Assembly (NCBI GenBank): GCA_023248535.1 | Contig: JAHFEJ010000013.1 | Location: 1 to 47,952 of the forward strand | DNA from: Nitrospinales bacterium | GTDB taxonomy: Bacteria > Nitrospinota_A > UBA7883 > JACRGQ01 | Direction: 5' to 3' | Length of the DNA: 47,952 nucleotides | In this document: positions 1 through 9,928 of the stretch, in pieces | How positions within the stretch are numbered: the stretch's first letter is position 1 | Layout of the letters: each line of letters begins with the position of its first letter | Notes under the pieces: model-generated | What the model was told of the DNA's origin: nothing | What the model saw: only the letters and a program-made list of their open reading frames with translations | Database searches by the model: none | Position numbers and translations under genes: made by a program

Positions 1-1193
1 CAACGCCCGCTCCGGCCAAAGTAACTCCGCCGGTTGAAAAAGCACAAGCTCCAGTTGCACCGGCTCCCGCACCGAAACCGGCACCAACGCCCGCTCCTGC
101 ACCGGTCAAAGCAGCGCCGCCAGTCGAAAAAGCTGCGGCTCCCGCAGCCCCCACCGCGGTAGAAGCTGCCAGCGGCCCCGGCATCAGCGTAACGAGCCTT
201 ATGGGAGGAACAATTCAAAAACCGCTTGCAGTAACCGGCACCGTATCCACTGTCGTGGGAGCGGCAGGGGCGGCAGGGGCCGCTGACGGCCCTATGGCCT
301 CCGCACGGTTCAATTACCTGCACGGCATCACTTCTGATGGCGGCAATCTCTACATAACCGACCAAAGCAATGGCACCATACGGAAAGTCGTCATCGCCAC
401 CGGCGCGGTATCCACCATTGCCGGAACCGCCGGAGCTTCCGGCTCGGCCGATGGCACCGGAGCGGCCGCGCGGTTCTATCTGCCCGAAGGGATAACCACC
501 GACGGCACGAATCTCTATGTTGCCGATCGCAATAACTGCACTATCCGCAAGATCGTGATCGCCACCGGAGCGGTATCAACGCTTGCGGGAAATCCGGCGA
601 TACCCGGCGCGGCCGACGGCGCCGGAACCGTTGCCCGGTTCAATGATCCGAACGGCATCACCACGGATGGGAAGTACCTCTACGTGACCGACAAAAAGAG
701 CAACACCATCCGGAAGGTCGCCATTTCCACCGGTACGGTTACCACCCTCGCCGGAAAGGCCGGCGAGAGCGGCTCGGCCGATGGCGCCGGAGCCGCCGCC
801 CGGTTTACCGGTCCCGCCGGCATCACCACTGATGGCAAAAACCTGTATGTGGCCGACCAATACAGCTATTCCATCCGGAAGATCGTTATCGCCACCGGAG
901 CGGTTACCACCCTCGCCGGAAAAAATGGGGTGTCGGGTAAAGCCGATGGCACTGGAGCCGCCGCGCAGTTTAGCGGCCCGGCAGGCATCACCACCGACGG
1001 GGCGAACCTCTATGTGACGGAATCGCTGAAGAACACCGTCCGCAAAGTGGTTATCGCCACCGGCGCGGTCACAACGCTTTCCGGCAGCGAAGGAGCCGCG
1101 GCGGCGTTCAAGACCCCCAAAGGGATCACATCGGATGGAACGTATCTCTACGTCGCCGATTACGGCAACCAAACCGTGAAGAAGATCAAGTAA
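1..1193 (+). CDS. NHL-repeat beta-propeller protein, 5' end outside window
   Basis: The reading frame is open from base 3 to the stop at 1193, so the start lies upstream; the first in-window ATG at 201 is internal. The visible N-terminal part is a Pro/Ala/Lys-rich linker with two near-copies of a TPAPA...PPVEKA unit. From about base 220 there are six NHL-type repeats, each with a GITTDG-NLYVAD-NTIRKI pattern followed by ATGAVTTLAG, which should fold as a six-bladed propeller. The middle repeats keep an exact 165-base (55-codon) period: equivalent bases fall at 451, 616, 781 and 946. NHL propellers usually bind proteins or ligands outside the cytoplasm. The Pro/Ala linker suggests the propeller is tethered to an upstream domain that is not visible. 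The specific function is unknown. Confidence 0.85.
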   Translation, partial: TPAPAKVTPPVEKAQAPVAPAPAPKPAPTPAPAPVKAAPPVEKAAAPAAPTAVEAASGPGISVTSLMGGTIQKPLAVTGTVSTVVGAAGAAGAADGPMASARFNYLHGITSDGGNLYITDQSNGTIRKVVIATGAVSTIAGTAGASGSADGTGAAARFYLPEGITTDGTNLYVADRNNCTIRKIVIATGAVSTLAGNPAIPGAADGAGTVARFNDPNGITTDGKYLYVTDKKSNTIRKVAISTGTVTTLAGKAGESGSADGAGAAARFTGPAGITTDGKNLYVADQYSYSIRKIVIATGAVTTLAGKNGVSGKADGTGAAAQFSGPAGITTDGANLYVTESLKNTVRKVVIATGAVTTLSGSEGAAAAFKTPKGITSDGTYLYVADYGNQTVKKIK

Positions 1194-1239
1194 GGGGTAA
1201 AGTGTTTTTCCCGATTGCTGATTGAAGCCGCGCTAAAGC

Positions 1240-1271
1240 GGGGGGATGGGCAACCATCCCCCCTTTTTTTT
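1240..1271 (+). terminator. Rho-independent terminator after NHL protein
   Basis: A perfect 10-bp stem (1240-1249 with 1254-1263) closed by a GCAA loop is followed by eight T residues. It lies 47 bases after the stop codon of the propeller gene. Confidence 0.9.
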
Positions 1272-1294
1272 CAGAAATTTGAACAAAGAATAAA

Positions 1295-1385
1295 AACCAC
1301 AGTGACACGGAGGCACAGAGCTATAAAACAAATCTTTTAATGCCTTTCTTTTAATCTTCTCGGTGTCTCCGTGCCTTTGTGTTCA
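1295..1385. repeat. ACAGAG-type intergenic inverted repeat, copy 1
   Basis: The left arm contains tandem CACAGAG-like octamers starting with ACCACAG; an AT-rich centre follows; the right arm is the approximate reverse complement (CTCGGTGTCTCCGTGCC). It is one of eight related copies in the first 26 kb. It lies between the propeller terminator and the amidase gene. Confidence 0.85.
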
Positions 1386-1558
1386 TTAGCCCTAATCGAA
1401 ATCAGCCTGAGATAAAAACAATAACTTGCGCTTCATCCGTTAGTTATGATATATAATCTACATTGTACTTAACGTTAACGGCATCTCGTGAAACGCTAAG
1501 ATTTTGGGGGTAATTTCAATTGCTGGCACAAATATTGCCTCTTCTTCCACCAAGAAGC

Positions 1559-3505
1559 ATGAAAACAGCTCAATTAATTGCCGCCATTATAACAGCCGTT
1601 ATTTTTTCAACCGGTTATGCCTTCGCTTCATCCGATCCTTCGGTGGCCGCCTATAAAAAAGCGGCGGATTACTATCACAAGCTGGAGGGATCAAACAAAA
1701 ATGTGAGCCGCCGGGAGCTGGAAAGAAGCCTGGAGTTGTTCAAGGCGATCTATAAAAAATATCCCCGCGCCGCCAAAACCCCCGAAGCCATTTTCATGTC
1801 GGGCCAGTTGCATGGCGACCTCTATAACCGCTACCACCGTAAAGTGGACAAGCAAAGCGCCCTGACGGTCTACCGGGTGCTGGTGCGCACGTACCCCAAT
1901 CATTCCCTGGCCGACGATGCGCTGTACAATTCCGCCGAGCTCCGCCTCAAGGACGGCGACAAAGCGGAAGCCATCTCCGATTTCCGCGGCCTTCTGCGGT
2001 GGTTCCCGAAAGGGGACAAGGCCTCCATGGCAAAAACGATGATCGAAAAGCTGCAAGGGGAAATCCGCCACGCCAAGAACTCCCTCCCTAAAATAAAGGC
2101 CGAAAATGCAAAGGCGGAGCCGCCCGCCGAGCCGGATTTCAAACGGGTACGCTACTGGGCCAACGATACTTACGCCCGCGTGGTCTTCGACGTGAGCAAG
2201 CGGATACATTACAAGATCGAGCGGGACGAAACGGAAAGCCGGATCACCGTCGATATCCTGGGCGCGCAAGGGGCCGGTTCGGCCGATCAATCGATCGTCC
2301 CCCCCAGCGGCATGGTGCAATCGATTGATATCAGCTCGCCCAGCCACGAAATCAGCCGGGTGGTCCTGAACCTGAAGGTGAGGGGAAGCTACAGCACCAT
2401 GGAGCTTTCCAACCCTGATAGGATCGTGATCGACATCAACGTTGATAAAGAACCGGCCACAGCCGGAGCGCCAATTACGCGAGAGGCCCCGCAAAATAGC
2501 CCCCCCCCGCCCGCCGCAGCCGTGGTCAAGCCACTAGAAGAAAAGCCTGCTGTTGTGGCGGATGGCTTAACCGCCCCCAAAGTGGCAGTGAACCTGAACG
2601 CGCCGGTCATCAATCCGCTTCCGCCAGCCGCCGCCGTTGTTGAAGCCGGTCTCGGCGCCGGTATCGCCGCTGGAAGCGCCGTGGCCGAAGCCGCCGCTAA
2701 TAGCGCGGCCTTGGCCGAAGCCGGGCTTATCCCGGATGCCGCGCCCGCCGCCCCTCATCACTCCAAAGACGTTCAAAAAGCAAGCTTTACGCCGCTGCCG
2801 GAATATAAAATCAAAACTATTGTTATAGACCCCGGCCACGGCGGCAAAGACCCGGGGGCCATTGGACGGGGAGGGTTGCGGGAAAAAGATGTCGCCCTCG
2901 ACATCGCGTTGCGGCTGGAAAAACTGATGAAGGCGAACTGCAACTGCCGCGTTCTGCTAACCCGCAGCGCCGATGTGTTCATCCCGCTGGAAGAACGGAC
3001 CGCCTTTGCCAACACCAATGACGCCGATCTCTTTATCTCGATCCACGCCAACAGCAATAAAAAACGGAATGTCAGCGGGGTGGAAACTTATTTCCTCAGC
3101 CCCGCCCGCAGCAAGGAAGAAGGATATGTGGCGGCCCAGGAAAACATGATGAACCAGGAAAGCGACGATGAAGACACGAACGACCTCGCTTTCATCCTTT
3201 ACGATATGCAAAGCACCGATAAGATCAACGAATCGAGCCGGATGGCGGCAATGGTGCAACAGGCGCTGGTTAAAGGGCTGAAACCGCGCCATCGGCCGCA
3301 TGACCACGGCGTGAAACAGGCGATGTTTTATGTGCTGCACGGCGCGCGGATGCCATCGGTTCTCGTTGAAACTTCGTTCATCAGCAACGCCAACGAGGAA
3401 AAACTGTTACGCAGCGCGACATACCGGCAGGAAATCGCCGAAGGGATCGCCGACGGGGTGGCGGATTACCGGCGCGAGACGCAGATGGCGTTTCTTGCCC
3501 CCTGA
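1559..3505 (+). CDS. N-acetylmuramoyl-L-alanine amidase with TPR and AMIN domains (AmiC type)
   Basis: This is a periplasmic zinc amidase that cleaves the bond between N-acetylmuramic acid and the stem peptide. The ATG at 1559 is chosen because it starts directly with a signal peptide (MKTAQLIAAIITAVIF, then AFA-S); an upstream in-frame TTG at 1520 would add 13 residues. The order of domains in the 648 aa protein is: TPR-like helices at about 27-180, an AMIN domain at about 196-300, an Ala/Pro-rich linker, and the amidase_3 domain at about 415-640. The zinc and catalytic residues are visible: His427 in DPGHGG, the Glu in REKD, the His in SIHAN, and Glu604 in VETSF. TPR-AMIN-amidase architecture is common in deltaproteobacteria. 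The role is probably septal peptidoglycan splitting. Confidence 0.93.
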   Translation: MKTAQLIAAIITAVIFSTGYAFASSDPSVAAYKKAADYYHKLEGSNKNVSRRELERSLELFKAIYKKYPRAAKTPEAIFMSGQLHGDLYNRYHRKVDKQSALTVYRVLVRTYPNHSLADDALYNSAELRLKDGDKAEAISDFRGLLRWFPKGDKASMAKTMIEKLQGEIRHAKNSLPKIKAENAKAEPPAEPDFKRVRYWANDTYARVVFDVSKRIHYKIERDETESRITVDILGAQGAGSADQSIVPPSGMVQSIDISSPSHEISRVVLNLKVRGSYSTMELSNPDRIVIDINVDKEPATAGAPITREAPQNSPPPPAAAVVKPLEEKPAVVADGLTAPKVAVNLNAPVINPLPPAAAVVEAGLGAGIAAGSAVAEAAANSAALAEAGLIPDAAPAAPHHSKDVQKASFTPLPEYKIKTIVIDPGHGGKDPGAIGRGGLREKDVALDIALRLEKLMKANCNCRVLLTRSADVFIPLEERTAFANTNDADLFISIHANSNKKRNVSGVETYFLSPARSKEEGYVAAQENMMNQESDDEDTNDLAFILYDMQSTDKINESSRMAAMVQQALVKGLKPRHRPHDHGVKQAMFYVLHGARMPSVLVETSFISNANEEKLLRSATYRQEIAEGIADGVADYRRETQMAFLAP

Positions 3506-3519
3506 ACTTATGGGAAATG

Positions 3520-3641
3520 AACCACTGAGACACCGAGCCACAGAGAAGATTGCTTCTCATAGCAATAAAAATGACCAAGAAGATTAAGGGATGGCATAAA
3601 AAAAACTTTTTGTAACTCTGTGTCTCGTGGCTCTCTGGTTT
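3520..3641. repeat. ACAGAG-type intergenic inverted repeat, copy 2
   Basis: The left arm starts at ACCACTGAGACACCGAG and the right arm ends GTGTCTCGTGGCTCTCTGG. The centre is longer than in other copies and itself contains a small inverted repeat, TTGCTTCTCATAGCAA. With copy 1 it brackets the amidase gene. Confidence 0.85.
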
Positions 3642-3704
3642 ATTCTCATTCGCCGCCAACTTGCTTAACAAATTTCCGTTTTCGGCCTAACCCTCATATA
3701 AAAA

Positions 3705-3738
3705 CTATCCACAGATTTTGTTGGCAACATGTGGATAA
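3705..3738. promoter_or_regulatory. Pair of inverted DnaA-box-like sites
   Basis: CTATCCACA (3705-3713; 8 of 9 to TTATCCACA) faces TGTGGATAA (3730-3738; a perfect box on the opposite strand). The spacing resembles the pair near dnaA at 40577-40604. It sits in an AT-rich gap and could titrate DnaA; the likely origin is at dnaA. Confidence 0.5.
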
Positions 3739-4108
3739 CTATTTTATTCGATAGCCTAATGCCGCAAAAATGGCCTGTTTTTACTGTTTGACTACAAATT
3801 ATACAGGTCGCTACCTCAACAAATACAATGCGATATACGGAACAACCACAATCTAAAGGGGTTATGATTTTGGGTCTTTCTTCGTGGAATGAGTTATCAA
3901 CATTGTCAAGTGGTAACTTGAAAATAGCGGAATATTTGGCATTTATTTTTAGGCGCTATTACATCTCCGCAAAGGGTAAAAGAGGCAAATTTATAACGCA
4001 CGGCAAATGCATCGGTTACGAAACCGGTAAAAAATGTTTTTCACCGTCATCTATGGGTACGTTCGCTACGCCCGGCATAAACTCCACGAAGAATCCCCTT
4101 CCAGGTAG
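3739..4108. other. AT-rich gap without a supported gene
   Basis: This stretch is clearly more AT-rich than its surroundings. A 111-codon frame beginning at 3828 runs through it, but it ends inside the hairpin-repeat block, has no Shine-Dalgarno sequence and has no recognisable similarity. There is a TACAAT at 3824-3829 without a good -35. Nothing here is supported as a gene. Confidence 0.5.
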
Positions 4109-4259
4109 CGGCGACATTCTGTCGCCGATTGTTCCCTTGAAGGGGATACCCGCCCCGGGTTGAAAATTCATTCCGGGGATCCCTTGCGCGATAGCGCCAA
4201 GAGACGGTCGGCCCTTTGACCCAATGACGGACGGGTAGGGGCGGGTTTAAAACCCGCCC
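4109..4259. repeat. Train of short intergenic hairpins (block E)
   Basis: Perfect short palindromes stand in a row: CGGCGACA-ttc-TGTCGCCG (4109-4127), CCCTT-g-AAGGG at about 4135, and GGGCGGGTTT with AAACCCGCCC (4239-4259). Related blocks occur at 9311-9520, 15734-15914 and 23755-23994. Confidence 0.7.
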
Positions 4260-4352
4260 GTACAAATCCATCCCACCAAGAGAGGCCGATGTATACGCTG
4301 AGAACATATACCCACCCAAGATATTATTGACGCCCCCATTGTGGGGAAGTGG

Positions 4353-4381
4353 TTGACAATGCGCCATTCATCATTCAAAAT
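4353..4381 (+). promoter_or_regulatory. Possible promoter of ffh
   Basis: TTGACA (4353-4358), a 17-base spacer, then CAAAAT (4376-4381; 4 of 6 to the -10 consensus). The ATG of ffh follows 12 bases later without a Shine-Dalgarno sequence. The -35 is convincing and the -10 is weak. Confidence 0.4.
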
Positions 4382-4393
4382 ACCCGCTTCATT

Positions 4394-5722
<1,329 letters not shown>

Positions 5723-5766
5723 TTAACCAGACGGATTTTCCGTTTTTTCAAAAGGAGTAAGGAACC

Positions 5767-6023
5767 ATGGCAGTTATTATCAGGCTCTCCCGGCACGGGG
5801 CGAAAAGCAGACCCTTTTACCGCATCGTGGCGGCGGACAAGCGGTACAGCCGCGACGGACGTTTCCTCGAGATCATCGGCACCTACGATCCCCGCAGCCG
5901 CAAAACCGTCATGGTGAAAGAAGCCGCTGAAAAGTGGATCAACACCGGCGCGCAGCTTTCCGACACCGTGAAAAAGATTTTCGCGAAAGAAGGGGTCAGC
6001 CCCGACGCCGCGGCCGCCAAATA

Positions 6024-6024
<1 letters not shown>
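5767..6024 (+). CDS. rpsP: 30S ribosomal protein S16
   Basis: S16 is a small ribosomal subunit assembly protein. The 85 aa sequence has the family signature [25 protein letters not shown] strong AGGAG Shine-Dalgarno sequence lies nine bases before the ATG. The stop TAA shares its last A with the ATG of khpA, so the two are translationally coupled. Confidence 0.98.
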
Positions 6025-6254
<230 letters not shown>

Positions 6255-6255
6255 C

Positions 6256-6777
6256 TTGCCCACCGACAAAGTTGCCGGCGGACGCTTCCTCAAGCCGTTC
6301 GGCATCGGCGGCGAGCTTAAGTTCGAGTCGTATCTGCCCGACGATTACTCCCCCGATGCATTCACCGTCGGCCACCTGGCCTCGGCGGGGGCAAAGCCGG
6401 AACGCGAAATCTACATCGCCGGTGCCCGCCATCTGCGCGGCGTCACTTGGGCCGTGCAACCGGACGGCTGCAACTCCCCCGAAGAAGCCGCCGAATATGT
6501 TAACCGCGAATTCCTCATACGGCGCGATCTGCTGCCGCCGCTGAAGCAGGGGGAATACCTGTATCAGGACATCATTGGATGCGCGGTCTATAAGGAAGAC
6601 GGCGAACGGCTGGGAGAGATCACCGGCATCATGGAAACCGGCGCCAACGACGTATGGGTCATCACCGCCGACGGACACCGCGAGCTGCTCATCCCCGTCA
6701 TCCACGACGTGGTGCGCCAGATAGACGTTCCCGGCAGAAAGATAACGATCCACGTTCTGGAAGGGCTGTTCGACTGA
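6256..6777 (+). CDS. rimM: Ribosome maturation factor RimM
   Basis: RimM assists 30S head assembly by binding S19. The reading frame has no suitable ATG: the TTG at 6256, one base after khpA, gives [21 protein letters not shown], where KPFGIGGE matches the conserved KPHGIKGE region. The protein is 173 aa with an N-terminal RimM barrel and a C-terminal PRC-barrel ending [16 protein letters not shown]. The stop TGA overlaps the ATG of trmD by one base. Confidence 0.93.
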   Translation: MPTDKVAGGRFLKPFGIGGELKFESYLPDDYSPDAFTVGHLASAGAKPEREIYIAGARHLRGVTWAVQPDGCNSPEEAAEYVNREFLIRRDLLPPLKQGEYLYQDIIGCAVYKEDGERLGEITGIMETGANDVWVITADGHRELLIPVIHDVVRQIDVPGRKITIHVLEGLFD

Positions 6778-8042
6778 TGCGGTTCGACCTGTTGACCATC
6801 TTCCCCGGCATCTTCGATTCCTTCCTGGGGGAAAGCCTCCTTAAAAAAGCGCGCGACAAGGGGCTGGTCGACGTGCGGGTGCACGACCTGCGCCCCTTCA
6901 CCGAAAGCAAGCATGGCAAGACCGACGACGCCCCCTTCGGCGGCGGCGCCGGCATGGTGATGACGCCGCAGCCGCTGGCCGACGCCCTCGATGTGCTGAA
7001 AAAAGAAGGCCCGGCAAAAACCATACTTCTCTCGCCGCGCGGCAATCCGTTCACGCAGGAAAAGGCGCGCGAACTGGCGCGTGAAAAGCGGCTCATTCTC
7101 GTCTGCGGCCGGTACGAAGGGGTGGATGAGCGGATCGTGGAACACTGGATAGACGAAGAGATTTCGCTGGGCGATTACGTGCTCAACGGCGGCGAGGTGG
7201 CGGCGATGGCGGTGGTGGAAGCGGTCTTCCGCCTGATCCCCGGCGCGGTCGGCAGCCCGGAATCGCTCAGCGGCGAAAGCCACGAGGCGGGGCTGCTGGA
7301 ATATCCGCAGTACACCCGCCCTGAAGAATTCCGCGGCCACAAAGTGCCCGACATCCTTCTCTCCGGCCATCACGAAAACATACGCAAGTGGCGGCATGAA
7401 CAGGCGTTGAAAAAAACCGCCGAGGTGCGCCCCGACCTGTTGGAACGCCTCGGTGAGGATGCGCCGATACCGCGCTTTTCCATCGCGCTGGTGCATCACC
7501 CGGTAGCGGGAAAAAACGGCAACGAAATCGCCAGTTCCATCACCACGCTGGACGTGCATGACATGGCGCGCTACGGCAAAACCTTTGGCGCGGAGCGCAT
7601 CTACATCATCACCCCCGTGGCGGACCAGAAAGTGCTGGTGGAGCGGATGAAAAGCCACTGGACCGACGAAGAATATTTGAAAAAACAGAACGTGCGGCGC
7701 GAAGGGACGGTGGAGCTGCTCGTCACCCTCCCTTCCGTTGAAGACGCGGTGGCCCACGCCCGCAAGCGCTCCAAGCGGGTGAAACTGCTGGCCACCACCG
7801 CGCGGCGCGAGCCGGGCGCGGTGAGCGCCGATCAATGGCGCGCGCTGGCGGCGGAAGAGGCCGACGAGTGGATCATCCTCTTCGGCACCGCCTACGGGCT
7901 GGGAAAATCGCTGATGGAACGGGCCGACCGGACGCTGCTCCCCATCGACGGGGCGGGCGCATTTAACCATTTGCCTGTGAGGGGCGCTTCTGCTATTATT
8001 TTGGATCGTCTGATAAGTAGAAAGAGGAAGGAACCAAAATGA
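6777..8042 (+). CDS. trmD: tRNA (guanine-37-N1)-methyltransferase TrmD fused to a second SPOUT-like RNA methyltransferase domain
   Basis: TrmD methylates G37 of tRNAs with a G next to the anticodon. Residues 1 to about 235 are a complete Trm[22 protein letters not shown], the deep-knot segment [11 protein letters not shown], and [11 protein letters not shown]. The 421 aa length is far above the usual 230-260 aa. Residues about 243-421 ([22 protein letters not shown] onwards) resemble the SAM-dependent RNA methyltransferase family Methyltrn_RNA_4, which I recall being adjacent or fused to TrmD in deltaproteobacteria and relatives. The target of the second domain is not known. The gene overlaps rimM (TGATG) and rplS (ATGA). 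Confidence 0.94.
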   Translation: MRFDLLTIFPGIFDSFLGESLLKKARDKGLVDVRVHDLRPFTESKHGKTDDAPFGGGAGMVMTPQPLADALDVLKKEGPAKTILLSPRGNPFTQEKARELAREKRLILVCGRYEGVDERIVEHWIDEEISLGDYVLNGGEVAAMAVVEAVFRLIPGAVGSPESLSGESHEAGLLEYPQYTRPEEFRGHKVPDILLSGHHENIRKWRHEQALKKTAEVRPDLLERLGEDAPIPRFSIALVHHPVAGKNGNEIASSITTLDVHDMARYGKTFGAERIYIITPVADQKVLVERMKSHWTDEEYLKKQNVRREGTVELLVTLPSVEDAVAHARKRSKRVKLLATTARREPGAVSADQWRALAAEEADEWIILFGTAYGLGKSLMERADRTLLPIDGAGAFNHLPVRGASAIILDRLISRKRKEPK

Positions 8043-8431
8043 ACATTATTAACAAGATCGAAAAAAGCTATTTGCGCACCGACTTGCCGGAATTCCGCGT
8101 GGGAGACACCGTGCGGGTCTACGTCAAAATCGTCGAGGGCGAAAAAGAGCGCATCCAGATGATCGAAGGCCTCGTCATCCGCAAGCGGGGCGATGGCACC
8201 CGCGCCACCTTCACCGTGCGCAAGGTGTCGTTCAACATCGGCGTCGAGCGGCTCTTCCCGCTTCACGCGCCGACCATCGACAAGATCGACGTGGTGCGCC
8301 GCAACCGCGTGCGCCGCGCGCGCCTCTATTATCTGCGCGACCTGCGGGGCAAGGCCGCACGCCTTACCGAAGTCAAGGGCGCGTTCGCCAAGAAGAAGGC
8401 CAAGGTCGCCGTTCCCGAATCCGCCGAATAA
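8039..8431 (+). CDS. rplS: 50S ribosomal protein L19
   Basis: L19 sits at the interface of the ribosomal subunits. The 130 aa protein shows the family segments [31 protein letters not shown] and [25 protein letters not shown] precedes the ATG, and the start overlaps the trmD stop in an ATGA junction. It is the last gene of the operon: a terminator follows within 13 bases. Confidence 0.98.
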   Translation: MNIINKIEKSYLRTDLPEFRVGDTVRVYVKIVEGEKERIQMIEGLVIRKRGDGTRATFTVRKVSFNIGVERLFPLHAPTIDKIDVVRRNRVRRARLYYLRDLRGKAARLTEVKGAFAKKKAKVAVPESAE

Positions 8432-8443
8432 CGTTTTTCACCG

Positions 8444-8481
8444 GGCGGCACAGGGCATCCCCCTGATGCCGCCTTTTTTTT
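8444..8481 (+). terminator. Rho-independent terminator after rplS
   Basis: Stem GGCGGCA (8444-8450) pairs with TGCCGCC (8467-8473), followed by eight T residues. It closes the ffh-rplS gene series. Confidence 0.85.
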
Positions 8482-8512
8482 CGCCCTGCCGTCCTCTGTT
8501 ATGCCGAACAAT

Positions 8513-8604
8513 TACCACTGAGTCACAGAGACACAGAAAAGTCTTCCTGTTATCGAATCCAAGTAAATCACTCTTTCCTCTGTGCCTCTGAGTCTCTGTG
8601 GTTG
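8513..8604. repeat. ACAGAG-type intergenic inverted repeat, copy 3
   Basis: Left arm TACCACTGAGTCACAGAGAC, AT-rich centre, right arm CTCTGTGCCTCTGAGTCTC ending TGTGGTTG. It lies between the rplS terminator and the lexA promoter. Confidence 0.85.
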
Positions 8605-8653
8605 TGGCTTATTCCTGCTAAAACTTTCGCCTGAACGTTTGCCAAATTGCCGC

Positions 8654-8682
8654 TTGACATTCGCATTAATTTCGTATATGTT
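8654..8682 (+). promoter_or_regulatory. lexA promoter, leaderless arrangement
   Basis: TTGACA (8654-8659), a 17-base spacer and TATGTT (8677-8682). The ATG of lexA begins seven bases after the -10, close to the expected +1, and no Shine-Dalgarno sequence is present. No recognisable SOS box was found. Confidence 0.6.
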
Positions 8683-8688
8683 TCGCTT

Positions 8689-9294
8689 ATGATTATCACG
8701 AAGCGCCAAAAAGAGATTTTGGATTTCGTCAACGCATTCGTCGCCGCCAAGGGGTACGCCCCCAGCATCGGCGAGATCAAGGCCCAGTTCGGCATCAATT
8801 CCCCCGCCACCGTCCACCAGCACCTGAAAAACCTGCAGGAAAAGGGGCTGATAAACCGCGTGCCGAACCGGCATCGGAGCATCGAGGTCATCCCCTCATA
8901 CGGCGCGCGCCCCAGCGGGCTGGCCGTGCCGATACTCGGCGCCATTGCGGCGGGCTATCCCATCGAAAGCTACCCGGATTCCGACACGATGACCCTGCCG
9001 GAAGAGATGGGGGCGGACGAAAACTGCTACCTCCTCCGCGTGCGCGGCGATTCGATGATAGACGACCACATCTGCGACGGCGATATGGTGCTGGTGCGCA
9101 AGGCGGAGTTCGCAAAGCCGGGCCAGACCGTTGTCGCGCTGGTGGATGGCCGCGAAGCGACGCTGAAACGCTATTATCCCGAACGGGGAAAGATCCGCCT
9201 TCAGCCGGCCAACCCCGTGATGGAACCGATGGTCTTGGAGCCGCAGCGCGTCCGGGTGCAGGGAACCGTCGTCGGCATCATCCGCAAGTTCTGA
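8689..9294 (+). CDS. lexA: LexA repressor
   Basis: LexA represses SOS genes and cleaves itself when RecA is activated. The ATG at 8689 gives MIITKRQKEILDFVNAFVAAKGYAPS, the standard winged-helix start, and 201 aa. The DNA-binding domain covers residues 1 to about 65. The cleavage site is Ala88-Gly89 in GAIAAGYPI; Ser122 (GDSMID) and Lys160 (ATLKRYY) form the catalytic dyad. It is transcribed alone from what appears to be a leaderless promoter. uvrA, a likely target, lies 14 kb away. Confidence 0.96.
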   Translation: MIITKRQKEILDFVNAFVAAKGYAPSIGEIKAQFGINSPATVHQHLKNLQEKGLINRVPNRHRSIEVIPSYGARPSGLAVPILGAIAAGYPIESYPDSDTMTLPEEMGADENCYLLRVRGDSMIDDHICDGDMVLVRKAEFAKPGQTVVALVDGREATLKRYYPERGKIRLQPANPVMEPMVLEPQRVRVQGTVVGIIRKF

Positions 9295-9310
9295 CCTTCG
9301 CCGCGCCATC

Positions 9311-9520
9311 ATTCATGTCATTCCCGCGTACGCGGGGATCCAGACATATTTTCAAAACTCTTTTCCCCAAGTGGGTACCCATTTTAATGGGTACATCGGC
9401 CCAAAGGGCCGACCTTTCTTGGCGCTGCGCGCCAATGTACACAATAAATTGTGTACCCACCGATATGAAGAGAGTATTGATAATATTTCTGGATGCCGGA
9501 TCAAGTCCGGCATGACAATG
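9311..9520. repeat. Composite hairpin-train repeat (block A)
   Basis: The outer flanks are GTCATTCCCGCG...GGGGATCCAGACA and TCTGGATGCCGGATCAAGTC...GGCATGACA, an inverted pair. Between them stand four hairpins: GTACCCAT-TTTA-ATGGGTAC (9375-9394), CGGCCC-aaa-GGGCCG (9397-9411), TTGGCGC-tgc-GCGCCAA (9419-9435), and GTACACAAT-aa-ATTGTGTAC (9437-9456). The block carries no gene. Confidence 0.8.
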
Positions 9521-9528
9521 CGCGGGTA

Positions 9529-9557
9529 TTGTCCATATTCCGCACCGGCTATATACT
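9529..9557 (+). promoter_or_regulatory. Promoter for the [2Fe-2S] protein and dgt
   Basis: TTGTCC (9529-9534), a 17-base spacer and TATACT (9552-9557). It would give a leader of about 36 bases containing the ACAGGAG Shine-Dalgarno sequence of the next gene, unlike the leaderless genes nearby. Confidence 0.6.
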
Positions 9558-9599
9558 GTCCGCACGTAAACAACAAAACATCCTTACAGGAGATTTTCC

Positions 9600-9926
9600 A
9601 TGCCGAAGCCTAAAACGCACTTCTTCGTCTGCATCAACGAACGTCCCACCGGCCATCCGCGCGGCAGCTGCACCGCCAAAAACGCGATGGGGGCGCTGCA
9701 GGCTTTGGGACAAAAACTCCAGGCTTCGCAAAAATTCGACACCGTCATGCTCTCCGCCGTCCGTAGCTGCCTCGGCCCCTGCGGCACCGGCCCCATCATG
9801 GTGGTCTACCCCGATAACGTGTGGTACGGCAACGTCACTCCGCAGGCCGCCGAAGAGATCTTCGACAGCCACGTCAACACCGGCAAGCCGGTTGAGAAGT
9901 ACATGCTCAAGGAAGGGACCTTCTGA
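9600..9926 (+). CDS. Thioredoxin-fold [2Fe-2S] ferredoxin-like protein
   Basis: The 108 aa protein belongs to the thioredoxin-like [2Fe-2S] ferredoxin group related to the NuoE subunit. The four cluster cysteines are Cys11, Cys24, Cys57 and Cys61 (CINERPTGHPRGSC and SCLGPCGTGP), spaced as in that family. The sequence ends with the usual HVNTGKPVEKYML segment. An AGGAG ribosome-binding site precedes the ATG. It is two bases upstream of dgt in the same operon. The electron partner cannot be told from the sequence. Confidence 0.93.
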   Translation: MPKPKTHFFVCINERPTGHPRGSCTAKNAMGALQALGQKLQASQKFDTVMLSAVRSCLGPCGTGPIMVVYPDNVWYGNVTPQAAEEIFDSHVNTGKPVEKYMLKEGTF

Positions 9927-9928
9927 CG

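Noticed and set aside
1426-1457. Promoter of the amidase (TTGCGC and TATAAT)
   Set aside because: The TATAAT is good, but the spacer of 20 bases is too long and no other -35 was convincing.
3828-4163. 111-codon frame in the gap before ffh
   Set aside because: No ribosome-binding site or family resemblance, and its last third is read through hairpin repeats.
8613-8689. SOS box in front of lexA
   Set aside because: Neither GAAC-N4-GTTC, CTG-N10-CAG nor the palindrome seen at uvrA could be found.
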